A stretch of DNA of 64,000 bases, taken from Patellaria atrata CBS 101060 (taxonomy: Eukaryota > Ascomycota > Dothideomycetes > Patellariales > Patellariaceae). Under the pieces are notes generated by a model. The model did no database searches and was not told where the DNA came from. It worked only from the letters and a program-made list of their open reading frames with translations. The position numbers were made by a program, and so were the translations under genes. The stretch covers positions 925,908 through 989,907 of the forward strand of contig MU006096.1 of assembly GCA_010093705.1 (NCBI GenBank). Direction: 5' to 3'. Below, in pieces: positions 1 through 11,354 of this stretch; the stretch's first letter is position 1; every line of letters begins with the position of its first letter.

Positions 1-1711
1 TGCAGAGCCGTGACTGGCCCAGTGTGACCTACGAGACTCCTATGTACTTGGCCACTCCTCAGATCCCACAGCCGGACCATACCATCCGCTGTACCACACG
101 CAAGAGCTGCTTCAAAACACTGCAAAGCGCCGACGAAGTCAGCGGTCGCGTCCGGTAGACGACCAGTTTGCCGCCATTGACCCTCTTGTGATCCTAGAGT
201 AGCAGTGGCCTGAGCAGCAGCCCATAGCACGTCCAAGGTCTGTACGCAGCGACCCTTTTCCAGATCCCACTGCCTCAGCGTTTTATCCGCTGATCCGGAG
301 ACGAGGGTATCTCCCCTAAAATGTAGTGCAGTGATCTCCGCCACGTGAGCTTCTAGAGAGAACATCGGACAGTCTTGCATACTAGTAGGAGGAGGTGGAG
401 GAGGCATATCATTCGGGTTCTCGAAGCTGAGCCCGTCATCTTCCTCCTCGTCCCCATCTTTGTTGATTCTGTTGGAGTCTTGTGGCGCATATTCAGCGCG
501 ACTTAGATCCCATAGGCGAATAGATGCATCCATTCCTCCAGTTGCAACGATATTGTCTTCTACTTGAAGGCATCGGACAGAAGATAGATGGCCTTCTAAC
601 AAGCCCATGCAGCGGCCTGCGTTTAGATCCCATACTCTTACTGTATCGTCTAATGCTGCGGTAACGGCAGTTCCAAAAGGGATATCGAAGTCTAATGCTG
701 TAATCATGTCATTATGTGCCTGTATTTCCTTGATTCTCGATCCCGGTTCTAGGTGCTCATGAAGGATGGGCATTGATATACGCCTGGTCTTCCTCCGCTT
801 GGCTCCAGGGCGTGGTGACGGGAGTTTCTGATATATAGATTCAGACATGAACTCCGGGCTCCCAGGGTCACTATCCGTGTCTGCGGTTGGCGTTTTCCGT
901 GCCAGTGCAGCAGTATCCTCCAATTCTTCCTGCAGATCATCCAGCTTACTATCTACGTCGTGTAATTCATGTTCTAGGTCCACCTCTTCTTGCTCCAGTC
1001 CAGCTAGCCTATCCAATACTATCCTCCGCATTGTGTTCAAATTCGATATCTTGTTATCTATTTCCTTTATTTCTGTTGCACACATGTTCTTACGGACCTC
1101 TAACATCTCCAACCTATGACTTAAGCTATTTTTCTCATTCTTTAAATAAGAGAGTGCAGGTGGAGTATCTGGGTCTTCGCCACCATGCTCCAAGAGTTTC
1201 TGGCCATGAGAACTATGTCTGCCATGCCGCTGCCTCTTTGTTTGTTGATCTTCCGGTAATGTTGCTTGAAATCCTTGGAATAGAGAGTATATATTTCTAT
1301 CTTCAGGTATATTGAACAGTAGCTCGTCGGGTAGGTATGTCAACGCTCTATGTTGGATTTCAGAGACTAATACCTTCGACCTTACAAGCTCTCGAGGTGT
1401 TGTCTGAGTGAAGGAAAATACAGAGCGCTGCATGAGAGGACGACGTAGTTCTCGGTGTAAGTCTCCGAGAGCATTATGATAGTGATGCCCGACCCCCGTA
1501 TCCCCAATGATATGTCCCGCAGTGGCCGATACCTTTCGACCGAAAGCTTCGATCTGCCGGGTCTGGTAGTGGATTAGCCACCACCCACAACCTGCAGAGT
1601 AAACCTTACATTGATACTACTGATTAGGGACTCATTTTGGTCCTCTGGTGGTGTTACCGGTCGAGCTGATCTACCTCTAGTCGAAGAGGACTCATTGTCA
1701 GAGCTTGCCAT
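1..1711 (-). CDS. MDV1: Mitochondrial division protein 1 (WD40), C-terminus cut by window edge
   Basis: Adaptor that links Fis1 to the dynamin Dnm1 on the mitochondrial outer membrane during fission. Exon 1 is 1711-1610 (34 codons, starts [13 protein letters not shown]); a 56-bp intron (1609-1554, donor GTAAGG, branch-like GCTAATCC) leads into an open frame running to base 1. The order fits Mdv1/Caf4: a helical N-terminal part with [16 protein letters not shown] and [15 protein letters not shown], then a long heptad-rich coiled coil (about residues 175-250, e.g. [18 protein letters not shown]), then WD40 repeats beginning near [15 protein letters not shown], with clear blades ending VRVWDL, IRLWDL, LRQWDL and VRLWDL. 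An acidic insert (DGDEEEDDG plus a PPPPPP run) sits between blades, as in other filamentous fungi. The last blades and the stop lie outside the window. The assignment is secure; the start is the first ATG of the spliced frame. Confidence 0.93.
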
Positions 1712-2145
1712 AGGCGAAGCTAATCCGGAAAGCAAGGCTGGTTGCTGTAATCAAGGTTATAGAAAATTAGAAGAAGAAATCTGAATCATTGCTGGACGGA
1801 TAGGATGAAATTTGATATTGATATCCTTTTTTCTTTTCGAAGGGAGTCGCGTGTTGAGCTCTTGTGACGAGTGCTCCTTGGCGGGTGGTTGAGGTGTGGC
1901 TTGAACGTTAGCACATGCGTCAAATCAAGCTCCGCTTACCCTCCTCATCGGCTTTACTTCCAGATTTCCTGTTTCGTACGGGCCGATTTCGGCAACCACG
2001 ACATTATCCGCTCCTGTCCGGCACCGATGCAGTCAGCTCTATCCATGCTCTCCGTAAGGTAGTATATAAACAAACTGGTAATCTGTATAAAAACTCTTTT
2101 CGCTTTCAGGGTTATATAGGACGCTTCAAAATTTTCACCTGAACC
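1712..2145. promoter_or_regulatory. Divergent promoter region, MDV1 / chorismate mutase
   Basis: The 434 bp between two divergently read start codons contain no supported gene. A TATATAAA-like stretch lies near 2061-2068, about 80 bp before the chorismate mutase ATG. T-rich tracts at 1827-1840 lie on the MDV1 side. No binding site could be named with confidence. Confidence 0.5.
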
Positions 2146-3053
2146 ATGGATTCTGCAATTGACCTCTCTGATGAGTCAAAGGCTCTGGATTTGGACAACA
2201 TCCGCTTCCAGCTCATGTATGCCCTCATTCATATCTTATAAGCCATGCTATGCTCATTGCTTACTTACAGGTAGACGACAGGAGGACACAATTACCTTTC
2301 ATCTCATTGAGCGAGTTCAGTTCCCTCTCAATGCCACTATTTACCGTCCAGGGGTTCTTCAAGTCCCTAACAGCGATCTGAGTCTCTTCGATTGGATGCT
2401 CCGGGAGCAGGAACGTATGCACTCTTTGGTCCGTCGATATCAATCACCAGACGAGTATCCGTTCTTTCCAGATGCTCTGCAAAAGCCGATTCTACAACCC
2501 CTGAACTACCCAAAGATCCTCCATCCAAACGACGTCAATGTGAACGCTAAATTGAAAGACTCCTATATCAATCACATCCTACCCGCAGCTTGTGCAAAGT
2601 TTGGCCGTGAAGAAAGAGGTGAAGCACAAGAGAACTATGGCTCCTCCGCCACTTGCGATATTCCTTGCATTCAAGCTTTGTCACGGAGAATCCATTTCGG
2701 AAAGTACGTGGCCGAGTCGAAGTTTCGTAAAGAGACGGAGCGGTTCGTAGAGATGATCAAAGCAGAAGATAGGGAAGGAATAGATGCTGCCATTACGAAT
2801 GCAACCATCGAGAAGAAAGTTTTGGAGAGGTTGAGATTGAAGGCTAAAACGTACGGAACCGATCCCGACATGGCATCGCAAGATCCCGGGAAAATTGATA
2901 TAGATGCTGTTGTGGCAATGTACAAAGTATGGAGTCCTTCTCTCCGGTAGTTGTATTTTCGCTGATATGTTGTAGGATTATGTTATACCACTAACCAAAG
3001 AGGTCGAAGTAGAGTACCTCATGCAGCGTTTGAAAGGCACTCAGTGGGAATAA
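2146..3053 (+). CDS. ARO7: Chorismate mutase
   Basis: Converts chorismate to prephenate, the branch point to Phe and Tyr. Three exons: 2146-2216, 2275-2926, 2976-3053, giving 266 residues against 256 for yeast Aro7. The first intron must end at TAG 2272-2274; the ACAG four bases upstream would put a stop in frame. All-helical AroQ type: [19 protein letters not shown] carries the N-terminal catalytic Arg, [15 protein letters not shown] holds the residues matching yeast Arg157 and Lys168, and [12 protein letters not shown] holds those matching Thr242 and Glu246, so the active site looks complete. By my alignment, the position of yeast Thr226, the switch for Trp activation and Tyr inhibition, is Asp (GKIDIDAVV). 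That suggests a different allosteric response, although filamentous fungi commonly differ here. Confidence 0.95.
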
Positions 3054-3543
3054 AGCTCCTGGACATAGAGCTTCTTGTATTCCTTGGAAGTAATTCCGAT
3101 GGGGAGCATTACTGTACGTAGCATTTTTGATTTCGATCATGCGCTTTTGTCCTACCTTTCTAATAGTCATTTCTCTCTTCCCTCCAATCTTAGTCTTGCT
3201 GCTAACATTGGCGCAGTCATCATTGTAGAACATCCTTATATTTTCTCAACGTAACAGCCCGAGGTGACATCGGCTGGCAACTGAATCTCTTGTCTAGCAT
3301 GATCATATGTATAGATAATCGAAGGCTTAATACGAATTGCGACAATATCGTACAACAACGTTCATTAATCACACTTAGGTACTCATTTGTCTCTGCGGTC
3401 AAAAACCTGGTGCTTAAAGATACATGTTCTTTTTGCTCATAAGGAAATTAAGTATTTATTTTTGTTCTGGACTACTCGCATCTGTAGAGAATATTTCCAT
3501 ATGCTTTGCTCTGGCCCCGCGGAACCATTGCTTATTGAAAGGG
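3054..3543. other. Intergenic, convergent 3' ends
   Basis: The 490 bp between the stop codons of chorismate mutase and the fructosamine-kinase-like gene hold both 3' untranslated regions. I see no coding frame, repeat or RNA gene. Confidence 0.5.
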
Positions 3544-4578
3544 TCAAGTTTTTCTATTAGCATAAGGGGCGTATTTGTCGATCAATCTGTTTAAATTCTC
3601 GTAGCATCTTTCTTCGTCAGTCGGTAAACCATCCATGCAATAGCAAAAGATAACTTACTCTTCTCGAAAATCGGCGCCATAATGACAGGCGGATTCATGT
3701 AGGGTCATATATATGCTGTACAGGATGCTACGCTCCTCGAACTGCTCAGCAGGCTCACTTTTACCCGTCCTCTTCAGGTAAGAGCCCAAGTAAACCTGAC
3801 CAGAGACCACTTTGTTGAATCTGGCACGCCACATGGCAATCTCCATCTCATTATGCGCATAATACGCATTTGCATCAAAGATATAGATGTCGCCAGTCTC
3901 GGCACTTGTGCCGATATTTCCATCCCATAAATCGCCGTGTGTTAAAGTCGGTTTGACGGTGCGACCATCGGACTCCAGCGGTCCGAGAAGCTGAGGGACG
4001 ACATGAGTAATAAGACGATCAACCAGTTGCTCGAGGTTCTTCCAATTACCATTTCGCTCTCTATACATTTTCAAGGCTCCTTTCACTAACTGTATGTAGA
4101 AGCCTTGCCATGTGTCGTTCCACTGACATCCTGGGGAAGGTTTCCCTGGCAGGTATTGATGTGAAACCCGAACTTCCCCGTCGCTAGATTGATGGAGCTC
4201 GACGAGTGTCGACGTCGGTTGAATGGGGTCGGGGCCCTCATTCGTCATTTGAATGAAATCGCATAGAAAGAAGTATCGTTCGGGCGTATGTTCGGGTAAT
4301 TTTCCGGAGCAATATGGTTTTTGTACAAACGATGGCATCGTTTTGTACAGTTCTGTCATCGAGTGGAATTCACCATCCAACATCATTTTGCCCTGTTCTC
4401 CATCCGCACACTGTTTTGTGTAGTCTGGTTCAAACTCAACGAGTGTGTTGCGCACCTTGAGGAAGTAGAGCTTAGGTGTTACATCGGATAGGGTGGTCGT
4501 GATCTTAGAGGTCACTGTCCATTTGGAAAATCCATACCTTTCGCAAGCGTGAACTGTGGTATTCGGAGGTAGCTCTAG
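3544..4578 (-). CDS. Fructosamine/ketosamine-3-kinase family protein, first exon unresolved
   Basis: Members phosphorylate sugars attached to protein lysines so that the adduct falls off. The main exon covers 4578-3659 and the last exon 3607-3544, joined by an intron with donor GTAAGT (3658) and an AAAG acceptor; the last exon reads CYENLNRLIDKYAPYANRKT and stops. Family marks: YGFSKWTVTSKI and PKLYFLKV near the N-terminus, GEFHSMTELYKTMPSFVQK, the kinase HGDLWDGN loop, and IFDANAYYAHNEMEIAMWR, which corresponds to the metal-binding and substrate region. The open frame begins just after an in-frame TAG at 4581-4579 (also a plausible acceptor) with LELPPNTTVHACERYG, so a short upstream exon carrying the start is missing from my model. 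A donor-like CCGTATAT lies about 50 bp further upstream. No broken catalytic residue is visible. Confidence 0.85.
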
Positions 4579-6314
4579 CTAATTGCGAGGTACTTCTTTT
4601 ATGAATTCAGTGCAATAAATATACGGTTTCTGATCTCATCGTCTAGGGAACTACTACCAGCAACTAGTTTAGTGTGCTTTTGGCTGTCATCCTCCAAAAG
4701 GAGACCGCTGCCATTTGCCTGGATGGTTTTTAATTTCTACTATGGAGGTATTTATGTTTCGAGAGAGTCGGCCGGTCGCTTTTATACCAACTATTGAGAA
4801 TAGACAGAAAGAGGGGGGCCAGGTTACTTGCTGTAGTCTTTTGATATCTTCTATCTTCGGTTTCTTCAGTAAGTTTTTTTTTGATTCAGTGATACTCTTG
4901 AGGAGATGCCTTGAAAATTGAACTTGCAATCAATATGGCGGAGCGCTACTGGAAAACAAAGAACTGCAGTACTGGCCCACAATGGTTATTGCATGACTGC
5001 AAGTTCAGTATTTCGGTGTCTAGTCATGACTTTGTTTAATCAGTTTATGGTCAGTAACTGCAACCTTTCTAGCAAGCAGAATTACACATAATTATACAAT
5101 CGCTTCTTTGACCGCATATCATTCTGAATATCTGATCGTATACGTGGGGTCTCTTCTTTTCTGAGTCAACGGTGAACCCTTCATCAATAGAAACTAAGGT
5201 GCTTCTACTAAGCGTAATTTCAGTACTTTATAGCCCTTATGAGCAATATATCCGACTATAAACGAAACTCATCAGAGTTCTCGAAAGATTAAGGAAAGTA
5301 GGTAGTTACCTAGGCGACGTTTCACCGTCTAAACCTGCCTTCTGATGCCTTTCCCAGCTCGAAGCATCTGCAGCCTCACTAAAAGGGCAATAAACTTTAC
5401 CTCAACAAGCACATTGCAGCATATCGTCGAACGTCTTGTCATTTCGCCCTTTTTTGCGACTGGTATATTTGTGACATGGGGGCTTACACCTGACCTTGCT
5501 CTCACCTATCAATCGTCGGACTACGATAGTAGGGCTACGCCATCATCTGAGACATGACAGAGTGATTTTTTTTCTATCCCGCTAGAAAATTTTATTGGTA
5601 CCACACAGTACAGTATGGAATATATAGGATAAAAACTCTGAAAAACATCGTTTAGCAGAACACTTCTACTGTGTTGAATGATATCCTGTCTTGTCATCCA
5701 TCACGAATGTACTGTACGGTTCATCATTAAGCTGTCTCTGACCTTACTGGAGGAAAGGAGCAAAATGTAGTCAACTCTGAATCGTATAACGACCTGCCAA
5801 TATTGATTTAAGTGCTGCACGCTTGCTCCTAACTGTCACCCAGGGTATCTCAGACTCCGCTGTACAGAAGAATAGAAAACGAACAGACGGCGCCCAACCG
5901 TAAAAAGGCCTTAGACTGTACCAAATGAAACTCTTCGAAACTCGGGTTCAACAGCCAGTAATGGTTCTATGAACTGTATAGATGGGAGGATACGAGAACC
6001 GTTGAAACTGGAGAGGCGTAGAATCAACCATGAGTACGTGCTCAGTCAATGACTTATTGCTCATGGCGACTATCCAACCGCAGCTTCCACATCACCACTC
6101 CACCGGTGAATAACAGAAACTTACTGTTACTCGAATGACGGTTTCCTTATATCACAGCGCCAAATGGCACCATTCAGAATACCCTTCCCAATACGCCGCC
6201 AACGCACCATATCAACTTGCCCAACCCTTCATTCAATACACGCCTATTTAAGTCGAACCCATGACTCCCGTTCAGAGCATATATCATACCCACCACTCCC
6301 CGAAAACCCCCAAC
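4579..6314. other. Gene-free stretch
   Basis: About 1.7 kb with only short, dispersed frames. It should include the unresolved first exon and promoter of the fructosamine-kinase-like gene near 4580-4750, and promoter sequence for the broken gene that follows (CA-rich, CT-rich text near 6170-6310). The rest, 4.9-6.1 kb, shows nothing I can name. Confidence 0.4.
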
Positions 6315-6774
6315 ATGTCCGAATGCTCGACACCTGTCGACTTCACCATGCCCCTATACGTGCAATGGGGTATGATTCACAACCTTCTCGACACCATACA
6401 CCTGGACTGCAAAGTCCCCCGCACTGTCCTCATAGACTTCAAGCACTTCTAAAAGGAGGTCTTCGCCCTCGCCATCATGTACGTGAGCGTCCAGCTCTCC
6501 AAATGCGGGTTCCTGAAGGTGCTGCGGGAACCATGGGCGCGCACCCGAGAATTCGGAAGGAGTGCGGAGTTTAGAACATGCGTTGGCTCTGGTGGAGGTG
6601 AGGCTGGAGGACATGCGGTGCAGGTCACAGAACGAGGACGTGGCGGACATTTTGGGTGCGCATTTGCAGGATAGGAATTTGTTGTTTATCGCTTTGGAGG
6701 ATAAGATGGTGCGGTGGGGTGAGGAGTTGAAGTTGTTGAGACTTATAAGGGTTGTAGGGACAGCCGTGTGGTGA
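6315..6774 (+). pseudogene. Broken, dispersed member (copy E) of the 34-37 kb small-gene family
   Basis: From ATG 6315 (context CCCCAACATG) the frame reads MSECSTPVDFTMPLYVQWG and reaches an in-frame TAA at 6450-6452. The same frame then continues with KEVFALAIMYVSVQLSK as far as about 6555. After a frameshift, a second frame continues with SLEHALALVEVRLEDMR and NEDVADILGAHLQDRN and ends in TGA 6772-6774. Both parts match the tandem family at 33.9-37.3 kb: the DF-x-x-F followed by V-x-A-L-A-I matches copy D (VLALAIKW) and intact copy A (VLAVAVRL). EDVADILG matches copy D EDIAEILG, and the closing MVRWGEE matches the family's conserved RW. The GC-rich codons stand out from the flanking AT-richer DNA. 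Function is unknown. An unannotated intron could hide one break, but no convincing donor/acceptor pair was seen. Confidence 0.55.
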
Positions 6775-7457
6775 CTAGTTATCGGATCCGGTTGTAATAT
6801 GGGAGACACCTGGCAGGCGCGATGGTTGAAGGAGTGTCATAGCAGAAGATGATAACTTTGCGTAGCGCGAATTGTGACCGTATCGTTTGGGATGGAAAAT
6901 TTCTTCGATCGGCCAGACACTCTGACAAGGTTAAATAACGAGCAGACAAAGAAGCGTGAGTGTTTTTAATGGACATCGGTACAACTAAGAAGCTGGTCAG
7001 TCTGGTTCGTGTTGGTGAAGGTAGTTGATCACAGTTACTGACAATGTTTGTTGCAGCGAAACGAGATAAAAACTCTTTCCTTAAATTCCCGCGCACGGCG
7101 AGAAGATTTAATGAAAAAGATGAAGGTTTGACAGCAAAAATTGCCCCGGTAGAGCCCCCGAAGGAGATCTATAGCGGTCCAGCCACCTCGCTGTGCAATG
7201 AAGGGCAGACTGCTAGGTGTCCGTATTCTTGATCACAGACGACCCCAAGAAGGTAAGTATGAAGAGAAAAGAAAAAGAAGAGTTGGAGGAGGAGGAGCGA
7301 AGGGTTTATATACCCGACGAAGCGCGCTAGCTGGCCGGGCCGACGATTCATGCGATTTCAGGCTGGCTTATCGATAACGATTGACTACCGTGAACCTCGA
7401 AACGCGTCTTCCGAGTCGCGTTTTCCTCAAGAAGTTGTTGAAGCATAGAATCTCACC
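6775..7457. other. Gene-free stretch upstream of RNase H2 subunit C
   Basis: Nearly 700 bp without a supported gene. A purine-rich run (GAAGAGAAAAGAAAAAGAAG, 7260-7280) is followed by GGTTTATATACCC at 7303-7315, which may be promoter sequence. Nothing else stands out. Confidence 0.35.
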
Positions 7458-8093
7458 ATGTTGACGATACAACAATCGAAAACGCATGCGGGAAAATGTA
7501 CTCCTAATGTACTACCATGTCGGATAAATCATAATGGCCCGGTTAATGCGTCAGAGCGCTACTGGAAAGTAGAAACTCAGCAAGGTACGTAGACTCCTTG
7601 CTCGATAGTCTGGTCTCCGTCTAACGTAAATCAGATGGGAAGCAGATAACCTACTTCCGCGGTCGCAAGTTGGAAGGGCATACGGTGAGGGTGCCTGAAG
7701 GTTATCAAGGTGAGGCCCATACCATTATCTCCCTATCTCAGCACTAAGGAACATGCAGGTGCCGTGATCCAACCCACGAACAAAATATATAGCGATCCCT
7801 CGAGAAATATCTCCGCACTTTATGGAGACATGGAGGATGGTGAGAATGATGATATTCTGAGGATAGAAGTCAAGGTTGCAGAGCAAGTCGCGAGTTTTGA
7901 TGAAATAATGGTATGGGGGCATGAAGCATTTCCAGACACAACTGAGGATGCATATGTGAAGGGAGTTGATGAGTGGGTATCTTTTGCAAGTGCTGTAAGC
8001 AAAAGTCATTCTGTTAAATTTTTACTTTCTAATATCGTATAGCTACACTCCACTTCGGATGAAAGTGAGTCAAAAGAGAAGAATTCGTCATGA
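7458..8093 (+). CDS. RNH203: Ribonuclease H2 subunit C (non-catalytic)
   Basis: Structural subunit of the nuclear RNase H2 heterotrimer that removes ribonucleotides and RNA:DNA hybrids from DNA. Four exons (7458-7584, 7635-7709, 7759-7994, 8043-8093) encode 162 residues; all phases agree. The family signature is present in order: ITYFRGRKLEGHTVRVPEGY, GAVIQPTNK, then after an acidic linker FDEIMVWGHEAFPD and DAYVKGVDEWVSFASA. It ends in a short charged tail (ESKEKNSS). The first exon is poorly conserved, as is usual for this fast-evolving subunit. The gene converges on the DUF4385 gene, with 141 bp between the stops. Confidence 0.87.
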
Positions 8094-8234
8094 TTGGGAG
8101 GCTTCGGATATCATATGATTCACAATTGGCGTATCAGCATTGGGTGGTGATTTTTTGATGGAACTGGATCACCCGTTAGCAAAGGCACGTATTTCCCAGA
8201 GGATGATTATCTGGAGTAATGACATATACGTATA

Positions 8235-8834
8235 TCATCGACTATCATGCTCTTTGTTCAGCAGTTTCTGTTCTCTGTCCCACTCTTTCTGCTCGGTTTG
8301 AAACTCCCCCTTAAGCCTCTTATATACCGGATCTTCTTGACATCTGGTCCATACCGCTTTGAACAGCTCGCTAGCTTCTAACTTCTCCTTCGCATCTCTA
8401 TGTTCATAACTCTTCTTTAGCTCCTGCCCGCTCGTTTTATCATACTTTCTCCCGCCTTTGTGGTTAGCATATCTTTTCGCTCTTGTCATACCCTAACACG
8501 GAGTCAGCATGACATATGTCAGGTATCAAAGATACTTTCGAGTAAGCAATCTTCATTCATGATACTAGCTATGCTGAAATTGGTGTAAAAAGTATGCTCC
8601 TACCATTTGAATGAACTTTCTACACATATCCATTCCCACAAAATCACCTTCCTTACCATATGCCTCGAACCGATCCCACAAATCCTTTGAGCTCCGACGA
8701 GCAATGTCTAGAGTTCTGAATCTCCATAGAGGTAGTAATGCAGATTTATAAGGTTCGAAAGTCAGTACACCTTGCTCCCCCCGGCCAATGCGGTAGCTCA
8801 TACGAAGGTGTTGGGATTGGATGGCAGATCCCAT
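8235..8834 (-). CDS. DUF4385 domain protein
   Basis: Two exons (8834-8604 and 8492-8235) separated by an intron with donor GTAGGA and acceptor GTTAG. The spliced frame reads YRIGRGEQGVLTFEPYKSA, then WRFRT, then GDFVGMDMCRKFIQMGMTRA spanning the junction, then KRYANHKGGRKYD. This is the core of DUF4385, a domain of about 150 residues known mainly from bacteria and scattered eukaryotes; its function is unknown. The tail is a charged helix (EFQTEQKEWDREQKL). The start is uncertain: ATG 8834 or the internal ATG just before SYRIGRG. Family members usually have about 20 more residues before YRIGRGEQG, so a small upstream exon may be missing. Family call fairly sure, role unknown. Confidence 0.72.
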
Positions 8835-11212
8835 TGGGAGTTTTTTTTAAAAAAAAGATAGAACTTGGTTATGCACTTTGCTATCAAGTAAAATGGATGA
8901 TAGACGTAGGAGACTATGAACGAATTTAATCGGTCTCAGGGTATTAGATAGATTAATGAGCTTAACAGCGAAGAGATGGGATAGTACAACTGAGATGGAA
9001 GTTCCATGAGGTGACGACGGGTCAAAGGGTCCAAAGCTTTGGCCACTTCGAAGTTAGACAACCTCACTGCACGCTTCCGTTTGTTACTGTTAGACCAGCC
9101 ATAAGATTTCATGGTTGTTCAAAATACTTTGAGGATGCCGCAGCAGGACTATCACAGAGCATATGTGATGCTTCCAGGTACTTTAGAAGATCAGGCACCA
9201 CAGTCATACTCCCAAACTCGATACGAAGGGAAGAAACGAGAATCGACCAGCCTACTCTTCTGACTTTATATTGTTTAGCTGCTCACCCTATACTAGTGGA
9301 GGGGAGGTCGCTTTCTTTCAAGAGAATGATACTAATCCACCAGTTTTTGCGAAGAAGACTGGAAAACCCTCAAGACGGGCCAGCAACGGCTCCGATCACA
9401 GTCTTTACAGAATTGACGGCATACGAATGTGAACATTCCCTGTTCAGAAAAAGGATCACCAGAGGACGGGAAGAACTAGAATTCCTGATGGATTGTTGCT
9501 GGGACAAAAGGATAACTTATCTGATAATGGGACTGGAGTCGACTGAGCTGCTAACAGATCTAGACTATCGATATCCCTAACCCTATCCAAGGAGTGAAGC
9601 CGGGACCACGGATACTCGTTAATCATAAGCTTTCGAAAGAAAAGCTTACACTTCGATTATTACTTCTGGATGAATCCTTTTCTTAAAAACACTCCTATTA
9701 TTGTCTTGAAGGGCTCATTGTTAGAAGTGATATCCGTCATGGAAGGTTTCAGGGCTACGAAATTGGAATAGAAGAGCGCGTTTCGAAGGAACAGGAACCA
9801 AAGGACAACTCGGACATTATGGTTTCCAACTGAATCTAGATGCTGCACTTCGTCCTAAGGTAGGTCTCCCGTGCCTTTCTCACCGGGTATCTCTGTAGAT
9901 ACGGGCCTATAGCTGCACCCCGCATGAGGAGAGCTCGTATTGACTCGGTATGAAAGGATCTCGTCCTGAGTATCTTGAAATCTCCTATCATATCCTTATC
10001 CCATTCTCTTTTCCGGAAGATCGCCAGGGTTGGAACTTGCAGCTTGTGGAGCCTCTCTTAGCTTGCCTTATTTCCATCTCCAGGTCTACGGACGTATGGA
10101 CATGAATAATAACGCGGGGTTGGTAACCGGGCAACTCCACTACATACCAACTTCGTCGTTGTGCTTGGTAACAGAGGAGATTCCTCGAATGTTGACAGAA
10201 AGGAGAGCGTCGGATGGTCCGGGATACCAACAGCTGATATTAAGGATTACAAGTTATTGTCGTCCAAAGCACAACTCCAGAGCTCAAGGGGGGTCATCCA
10301 TCCAGAACTTCTAGGCAGCTCGGCGATTGATGAATTTGCATGAGTGGTGGGGCAACCAGAGCCAACAAAGATATGATCGATAAGGTCAACCCGCTTTATC
10401 TGTTTCCTCCTAGAGAACTACCATCCAATATGCCCGACCTTACTTGGGTAGAGTACTGGTATTTATACTTCTCCGTTATATAATAATGAAGTTTAATGAG
10501 AAGCGTGTATTAGCAATTACAATACCGTTGTAGTCTTGTGTAATTATAAGGTATGATACCTAACTTATACGTAGACAAAACGCCTTGATGTATGATTGCC
10601 TTATGCTTACTCAAGAAGTATTCGGTCTCCCGCCTTATACCCGAGCCTGTTCCTTACTGCTGGAAGAAATAGTTTTGCATTAGTCACATTGATAATGGCG
10701 AATCAATGGCATTTTGAGGTATGAGCACGTTTCTAGAATGCAAACGTTACCATTACTAAACATAATATCAGGAGAGATATCCGGGTTAGGTTGATATTCC
10801 CAGGTCCCGGCCGATCGCATATTCGCATGGTCAGACCATCATCCGATATTTCAGTCTCAGCAACGGTCAACTCCTCCACACTAAATCCATAGCGGTCGTT
10901 ACCTACAAATTGTACCCTGCTAAAAACATATCTAAAACTTATTTTTTGTAGAAATTTCTGCTTGGGATAACGCAAGACCAATCAGGAGCATTAAGGACTC
11001 CTCCGATCTCACAACAGCTTGGAATTGTTTCCGTCTAACCGTAACTTTCCGCTAACATCAAACGAACGTGAACATGGATTCGAGTTGTATCTTTGCGTTT
11101 ACTCTTTCCCCCAATCTAGACAACGTCAGGACCCTGAGAAAGATGTCACCACAGATGCGGCCTCGGAACCAAGCGAGCCATGTTTCCTTCTGTAGACTTC
11201 CACCATAGAGAA
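8835..11212. other. Gene-poor stretch with an unexplained 205-codon open frame
   Basis: No recognised gene in 2.4 kb. The plus frame between a stop at 8963-8965 and TAA 9578-9580 is open for about 205 codons but lacks an early ATG (the first possible start is GTG 9011) and matches nothing I know. On the minus strand, 10950-10750 has a coding-looking piece (RYGFSVEELTVAETEISDDG). These may be decayed genes or repeats; chance is also possible for the longer one. No terminal repeats or transposase/polymerase motifs were recognised. Confidence 0.3.
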
Positions 11213-11220
11213 TATATAAA
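11213..11220 (+). promoter_or_regulatory. TATA box of the alcohol dehydrogenase gene
   Basis: TATATAAA lies 135 bp before the ATG at 11355. It is followed by pyrimidine-rich text (CTTCTCCTTCCTC) that fits a fungal transcription start region. Confidence 0.55.
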
Positions 11221-11354
11221 GCATCCGGTAGGTCGCTGCCAATTGACACTTCTCCTTCCTCATCAAATCAGTACTTCAAGATACTTAGCGTATATACACA
11301 ATCCTCTTTCGAACAACTTCACACATCTCGAATCAGACAAACATACATTTCACA

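Noticed and set aside
2655-2665. Possible loss of a catalytic Arg (Cys where yeast chorismate mutase has Arg146)
   Set aside because: The catalytic arginine is Arg157 in SRRIHFGK, which is intact; Cys at the other site is seen in other members of the family.
4940-4960. 15-bp identity with exon 1 of the RNase H2 subunit C gene (GAGCGCTACTGGAAA)
   Set aside because: A match of this length is expected by chance in 64 kb and does not extend.
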